Positions 60,701 to 64,000 of a stretch of 64,000 bases of DNA are shown piece after piece (position 1 is the first letter of the stretch; each line of letters opens with the position of its first letter). A program made the translations under genes and the position numbers. This DNA is from Streptomyces geranii (GTDB lineage: Bacteria; Actinomycetota; Actinomycetes; Streptomycetales; Streptomycetaceae): assembly GCF_002954775.1 (NCBI RefSeq), contig NZ_KZ672952.1, forward strand, positions 124,001 to 188,000, in the 5' to 3' direction. The notes beneath the pieces are model-generated. The model was not told the DNA's origin. It was given only the letters and a program-made list of their open reading frames with translations, and did not search any database.

Positions 60701-62543
60701 CGCCGAACTCACCGCCGCCGGGGCGCAGGTCATCGCCGAGCCGTGCGACGTGACCGACCGGGCCGCGCTCGACGCGGTTCTGGCGGGCGTCCCCGCCGAG
60801 CACCCGGTGACCGCGGTCGTGCACACCGCCGGTGTGATCGACGACGCGCTGTTCGCCGACGTCACCCCGCAGCGACTCGGCGGCGTGCTGGCGCCCAAGG
60901 TGGACGGCATCTGGAATCTGCACGAGGCGACCCAGGGGCTGCCGTTGCGTGCCTTCGTCGTCTGCACGTCGGCGGCCGGGCTGTTCGGCGGGCACGGCCA
61001 GGCGGCGCACGGAGCCGCGAACGGTGCCGTCGACGCGCTGATGAGCGTCCGGCAGCGCGCCGGGTTGCCCGGCACGTCGCTCGCCTGGGGACCGTGGGAG
61101 CAACGCGGCGGCCCGGCCGAGGCGCTGGCCGACGTCAACGGGACGACCCGCGGTGGTGTCCTGCCGCTGACCGCCGCGTCCGGAACCGCGCTGTTCGACG
61201 CGGCGATGAACCGCACCGACCCGGCCCTCGCCCCGGTCGCGCTGGACCTGGCCGCGTTCAGCGACGCGCCGGTGCCGCAACTGCTGCGTGCACTGGCGCG
61301 CAACGCCGACGCCGACACGACCACCGATGCCGGCACGACCACCGTGGACCCTCAGCTGCGCGAGCGGCTCGCCACCGCGAACTCCGACGAACAGCTCGAC
61401 ATCCTGCTCGAAGCCGTCCGCACCCACTCCGCCCATGTGCTCGGACACGTCGACGCCACCGTGGTCGGCGCCGACGACGTGTTCCTGTCGGTCGGCTTCG
61501 ACTCGCTCACCGCGCTCGAACTACGCCACCGCCTCGCCGCGGTCACCGGGCTGAACCTGAGCCCGGCCGTCGTACTCTCCAGTGGCACACCCGCGAAGCT
61601 CGCCGAACTGGTCCGTACGGAATGGGCGTTGACCGCCGCCACCGAACGGCCGGCCGCCATACAGCCCGGCATCCAGCCGGCGGCTCCGGCGCCGGCCGCT
61701 TCCGACGGCGACCCGGTCAGCACGCTGTTCCGGCAGCTCACCCGGCACGGCAAGCCGGACGAGGCGATCGACCTGCTCAAGAACGCCTCCGCCCTGCGTA
61801 CCGAATTCCGCGACGCCGCCCAGCTGCGCGACTCGGCGCAGCCGCCGCAACTGCTGCGCGTCGCCGTGCACGACGACGCTCCGGAACTGGTCTGCTTCGG
61901 CTCGCTGGTCGCGCTCGGCGGCGGCCACCAGTACGCCCGGTTCCTCGCGCCGTTCCGCGGCACCTACGGCGCCAGCGCGGTCTTCGCCCCCGGGTTCACC
62001 CCCGGCCAGCTGGTGCCGGCGAGCATGGCGGCGCTGCTCGAGTACCAGGCCGAGGAGATCGTCGCGCGGCTCGGCAAGGACCGGCGGCTGGTGCTGCTCG
62101 GCTCGTCCTCCGGTGGCATCGCCGCCCACGGTGTCGCCGCGGAACTGGAGAAGCGCGGCATACGGCCGGCCGGCGTGGTGCTGCTCGACACGTACCTGGC
62201 CACCGACAAGGCGACGACCCGGTTCAACAGCGCCCTGCTGGGCGGCATGTTCGACCGTGAGGAACAGGCCGTGCCGATGGACGGCGCCCGGCTCACCGCG
62301 ATGGGCAAGTACTTCCGCATCCTCGACGCCTACCGGCCGCCCACCGTCGCGGCACCCACCCTGCTGGTCCGCGCGTCGAGCCCGCCCGGAGAGGCCGCGC
62401 CGTCGTTCGGCGACTGGCAGTCGCGCTGGCCCGGCGCGACCACGGTCGTCGACGTGCCCGGCGACCACTTCTCGATGCTCGAGCAGCACGCCGGCACGAC
62501 CGGCGACGCGGTCTCCGCGTGGCTCGACCAGATCCTGTCCTGA
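57714..62543 (+). CDS. PKS4: terminal type I PKS lacking KS: docking-AT-DH-KR(inactive)-ACP-TE
   Basis: 1609 residues. A docking-like helix (QVVEALRAALPDNQRLRQET) is followed at once by the KS-AT linker (PVAWVLSAHTRAALRERAAR); the whole KS is absent. AT about 110-440 with [12 protein letters not shown] (about 211) and an unusual YAPHS where YASH is methylmalonyl-type. DH with HTIHGAVLLP (about 512) and HPALIDAF. KR about 930-1200: the NADPH loop is shortened to ITGGVLGG and the catalytic Tyr is His (GQAAHGAAN, codon 61008-61010). ACP Ser in GFDSLTALEL (about 1263). C-terminal thioesterase with GSSSGG (about 1463), LLDTY and GDHFSML, a complete Ser-Asp-His set. ATG 57714 is chosen for its GAGGAGAGG site; upstream TTG/GTG starts are weaker. 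Expected to release the chain, probably as a macrolactam. Confidence 0.92.
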   Translation: MAADQVVEALRAALPDNQRLRQETGVRTDGPVAWVLSAHTRAALRERAARLHTHVNADPGLHPADIGLSLVQGSSRFAERAVVVGADRDELLATLAAVSRDEVMPPDSAGTAVVLGTAPAKPGKAVFVFPGLGAEWPGMARELLDSSPAFAARMADCERVLTAHLDWSPVAVVRQDPGAPSIEDVRVLQPVLFSVLVSLAAVWQAHGIEPAAVVGHSQGEVAAACVAGILSLEDAATIAVCRSRALATLAGNGGMATVMLAADEAEEMIAPYDGRLSVAAVNGPRTVVLAGQAPALDDFLAESGVMAFRTSVDYAPHSADIDAVRESLLAGLAGVRPRQGTVPMVSTVNGAWVEPAALDAGYWFRNLRQTVLFHDATRLLFDAGHRTFVEVSPHPTLTFNMQDAAADAGFADLALIETLRRDDGGGVRLLASLGQAYVAGLSVDWRPAYEGTGARSVDLPTYAARAGGDPASMGQSDPGHPLLSAAVELPGTGGTVFTGRLSVAGQPWLADHTIHGAVLLPGVAFVEMAAHAGGQLGCALVEELTLAAPLPLPGGDDGVQLRLTVGVPDHTGRRTVEIHSRAEQGGPHAEWTGHGLGVLAPSAAQPPVPEATAWPPDDARQMRVGELYRLLRERGVEYGPVFRGLRTAWSRGDEIFAEAVLPETGEDGFAVHPALIDAFVQTVMLRDVGEWGDTGQRAGATGLPLPYAWERVRLWTGARAGQVLRVVLRPTGPDAVSLRVTDGDGRAVLTVGTLTMRTASFDSLRPATDSLYRIEWDTLDGAAGIPGYGLWDRLGPDDPRLIPADTPEAAGEVAGLDAVLLACPPAADTTAASVHASTTAVLRHLRAWLERPADSTPPLVVLTRGATGLGDEPLDVAGAAVHGLVRSVQREYPGRIVLVDSDDPAATADLLPTLLADDEPEAALRAGRILVPRLRQAPPPTDGDRDPAFDGSGTVLITGGVLGGVIAQHLVHEHGVRHLLLLSRRGPAAPGVGELIAELTAAGAQVIAEPCDVTDRAALDAVLAGVPAEHPVTAVVHTAGVIDDALFADVTPQRLGGVLAPKVDGIWNLHEATQGLPLRAFVVCTSAAGLFGGHGQAAHGAANGAVDALMSVRQRAGLPGTSLAWGPWEQRGGPAEALADVNGTTRGGVLPLTAASGTALFDAAMNRTDPALAPVALDLAAFSDAPVPQLLRALARNADADTTTDAGTTTVDPQLRERLATANSDEQLDILLEAVRTHSAHVLGHVDATVVGADDVFLSVGFDSLTALELRHRLAAVTGLNLSPAVVLSSGTPAKLAELVRTEWALTAATERPAAIQPGIQPAAPAPAASDGDPVSTLFRQLTRHGKPDEAIDLLKNASALRTEFRDAAQLRDSAQPPQLLRVAVHDDAPELVCFGSLVALGGGHQYARFLAPFRGTYGASAVFAPGFTPGQLVPASMAALLEYQAEEIVARLGKDRRLVLLGSSSGGIAAHGVAAELEKRGIRPAGVVLLDTYLATDKATTRFNSALLGGMFDREEQAVPMDGARLTAMGKYFRILDAYRPPTVAAPTLLVRASSPPGEAAPSFGDWQSRWPGATTVVDVPGDHFSMLEQHAGTTGDAVSAWLDQILS

Positions 62544-62567
62544 CCATCACTGAGAGGCTGACGCGAC

Positions 62568-63422
62568 ATGAACACAGAACCCGGTGAGCGGATCACCGTG
62601 GTCGGCGCGGGCGTCATGGGGGTCGGCATCGCCACCCTCGCGCTCTCCCGCGGCCTGCCCGTGCTGCTGATCGACGTGGACCACGTTCGGCTCAAGGACG
62701 CCCGCACCCGCATCGAGGGCGAGCTGCGGATAGCCCAGCTTCTGGGCGGACTGCCCGAGAACGCGGTGACCGGCCCACTGGAGACGGCCACCACGACCGA
62801 CGGCGCCCGCGACGCCACTGTCGTCATCGAGGCCACCACCGAGGACCTGAAGACCAAGGCGAAGGTGCTGGCCGAACTCTCCGCGACCGTACGCCCGGGC
62901 ACACCACTGGTCTCCAACACGTCGTCGATCCCGATCGACGAGCTGGCCGGGTACGCGCAGCGCCCGCACGACGTCGTCGGCACCCACTTCATGAACCCGC
63001 CGTACCTGATCCGCACCGTCGAGGTCATCCGCGGGGCCCGCACCGGCGAGGACACCATGCTTTCGCTGAACCGGTGCCTGGCCGCGCTGGGCAGGGAGCC
63101 GATCGTCGTCGCGGACGCGCCCGGGTTCGTCACCAGCCGCGTCCTGCACCCGATGATCAACGACGCGGCCCGCATCGTGCAGGAGGGCACCGCAAGCGCC
63201 GAGGCCGTCGACACCCTGATGGAGAACTGCCTCGGTCACCCCACCGGGCCGCTGCGCACCGCCGATCTCATCGGCATCGACAACCTCGTCGACTCGCTGA
63301 AGGTGCTGCACGAACGCACCGGCGACGACGGCTGCCGCCCCTGCGACCTGCTGCTGGAGAAGGTCCGGCTGGGCCATCACGGCCGCAAGTCCGGACGCGG
63401 CTTCTACGAGTACGCCAACTGA
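62568..63422 (+). CDS. 3-hydroxyacyl-CoA dehydrogenase family enzyme, methoxymalonyl-ACP pathway (FkbK/Asm13-like)
   Basis: 284 residues. N-terminal Rossmann domain with VVGAGVMGVGIATLALSRG (residues about 10-28), catalytic region SNTSSIPIDELAGYAQRPHD and GTHFMNPPYLIRTVEVI, C-terminal helical domain GFVTSRVLHPMINDAARIV and ENCLGHPTGPL. In methoxymalonyl-ACP synthesis this family oxidises the 2-hydroxyl of glyceryl-ACP. It starts 24 bp after PKS4 with GAGAGGCTG upstream, and the ACP and acyl-CoA dehydrogenase genes follow at once, the standard fkbK-J-I order. Confidence 0.9.
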   Translation: MNTEPGERITVVGAGVMGVGIATLALSRGLPVLLIDVDHVRLKDARTRIEGELRIAQLLGGLPENAVTGPLETATTTDGARDATVVIEATTEDLKTKAKVLAELSATVRPGTPLVSNTSSIPIDELAGYAQRPHDVVGTHFMNPPYLIRTVEVIRGARTGEDTMLSLNRCLAALGREPIVVADAPGFVTSRVLHPMINDAARIVQEGTASAEAVDTLMENCLGHPTGPLRTADLIGIDNLVDSLKVLHERTGDDGCRPCDLLLEKVRLGHHGRKSGRGFYEYAN

Positions 63423-63458
63423 CCGGCCCACCGGCCCACGACACCCACGGAGAATGTG

Positions 63459-63743
63459 ATGGAAGCTATGGACAGCAAAGCAGTGCAGCATGACGTGGCC
63501 GACAGCGGTCAGGTCGAGAAGGACGTTCTGGCGTTCCTGGAGGCACAGACCAAGCGCTCCTGGGATCCGCAGGTCGACCTGTTCGCCTCGGGTGGTCTGT
63601 CGTCGCTGTTCGCCATGCAGATCGTGGTGCACCTGGAGCGGACGTACCGGATCTCCATCCGGGGCGCCGACCTGCGCCTCGACAACTTCCGGACGGTCAC
63701 CGGCATGGTGGCGTTGGTACAGCGCCTCCAGGGTGCGCGGTGA
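63459..63743 (+). CDS. Discrete ACP for methoxymalonyl synthesis (FkbJ/Asm14-like)
   Basis: 94 residues; carrier Ser in SGGLSSLFAMQIVVHLE (about residue 45), a form of the phosphopantetheine site (GGLSSL in place of DSL) seen in the ACPs that carry glyceryl, hydroxymalonyl and methoxymalonyl groups. ATG 63459 chosen (CGGAGA upstream); a GTG at 63456 and ATG at 63468 are alternatives. Its stop overlaps the start of the next gene. Confidence 0.9.
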   Translation: MEAMDSKAVQHDVADSGQVEKDVLAFLEAQTKRSWDPQVDLFASGGLSSLFAMQIVVHLERTYRISIRGADLRLDNFRTVTGMVALVQRLQGAR

Positions 63744-64000
63744 CCGACGCACTGACCGCGGCCCGGACGATGGTCACCGGCCTGGTGGGCGAGCAGGCGG
63801 AGGGCTGGGACCGTGGCGGGGTGCTGCCCCGGGAGCTGCTGACCAAGCTCGGCAGCGCCGGATACCTGTGCCCGCAGGTTCCGGCCGCGCACGGCGGCCT
63901 GGACTGGGACAGCGCCCGCACCGGGCGGTTCACCGCACATGTCGGCAGCCTCTGCTCCTCGCTGCGCAGCGTCATGACCTCGCACGGCATGGCCGCCTGG
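63740..64000 (+). CDS. Acyl-CoA dehydrogenase-type enzyme, methoxymalonyl pathway (FkbI/Asm15-like), 5' part
   Basis: 87 codons to the right edge, beginning GTG ACC GAC in a GTGA overlap with the ACP gene. The protein begins MTDALTAARTMVTGLV and continues with ELLTKLGSAGYLCPQVPAAH and HVGSLCSSLRSVMTSHGM, the N-terminal helical domain of the FkbI-type flavoprotein that oxidises the C3 alcohol in methoxymalonyl-ACP formation. The rest, and the expected glyceryl-transfer enzyme FkbH, would lie beyond the window. Confidence 0.85.
   Translation, partial: MTDALTAARTMVTGLVGEQAEGWDRGGVLPRELLTKLGSAGYLCPQVPAAHGGLDWDSARTGRFTAHVGSLCSSLRSVMTSHGMAAW

Noticed and set aside
58305..61448. 1047-codon minus-strand open frame over PKS4
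   Set aside because: Shadow of the PKS4 gene; low-complexity composition and no motif, whereas the plus strand has complete PKS domains.

Overview
The window is high-GC DNA with the coding style of Streptomyces or a close actinomycete: long GC-rich ORFs, GTGA/ATGA coupled genes, rare TTA codons, modular type I polyketide synthases, a remnant AfsR-type regulator and an Sfp-type phosphopantetheinyl transferase. Nearly everything is secondary metabolism, and two chemistries sit side by side.

1-8.8 kb, minus strand: a phenazine-type operon, read in the order phzM-like methyltransferase, phzD, phzE, a small YdhR-like protein, phzF, phzG and a PhzH/AsnB-type amidotransferase that runs off the left edge. 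phzA/B and phzC are not in the window. An Sfp-type PPTase follows at 8.1-8.8 kb.

9.0-12.6 kb: a pseudogene graveyard. Frameshifted, internally deleted relics of an FAD monooxygenase, a KS-AT polyketide synthase, a loading ACP-KS, a glutamate mutase large subunit and an adenylating enzyme can be read. Each has an intact counterpart further right, and the relics keep the local gene order of that locus, so this looks like a collapsed second copy of the macrolactam cluster.

12.8-17.5 kb: an aldo/keto reductase-fold protein lacking its usual catalytic Tyr and Lys and carrying two TTA codons, a histidine kinase/response regulator pair, a UbiA-family prenyltransferase and a single-domain LuxR-type regulator.

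17.5-53.2 kb, minus strand: a macrolactam locus. The beta-amino acid starter set matches the vicenistatin (Vin) type: glutamate mutase S and E subunits, a PLP decarboxylase, a fused double adenylation protein (VinM + VinN), a discrete ACP, a VinK-type acyltransferase and a VinJ-type aminopeptidase. It lies with a type II thioesterase, a P450, an FAD monooxygenase and three PKS genes. PKS1 has a loading ACP and three KS-AT-DH-KR-ACP modules, with a dead AT in module 3. PKS2 is KS-AT-KR-ACP with a dead KR. PKS3 is an orphan KS-AT-DH without ACP.

53.1-57.3 kb: an inverted repeat of about 255 bp whose arms each carry a promoter-like region, ribosome binding site and PKS start codon. The arms flank a methoxymalonyl-type O-methyltransferase, a decayed AfsR-like regulator and an MFS exporter.

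57.7-64 kb, plus strand: PKS4, a terminal module with a docking helix, AT, DH, dead KR, ACP and TE but no KS; then methoxymalonyl-ACP genes (3-hydroxyacyl-CoA dehydrogenase, ACP, acyl-CoA dehydrogenase, the last cut by the right edge).

Working model (inference): glutamate becomes 3-methylaspartate, then 3-aminoisobutyryl-ACP, which is protected with an amino acid and loaded onto PKS1. Modules 1-3 build a polyene, PKS2 leaves a ketone, and PKS3 (KS) with PKS4 (AT-ACP-TE) form one trans-assembled final module, possibly using methoxymalonyl. VinJ-like deprotection and the TE would then give a macrolactam of about 14 atoms if no other PKS lies outside the window. Whether the phenazine genes feed the same product is not decided by the sequence.
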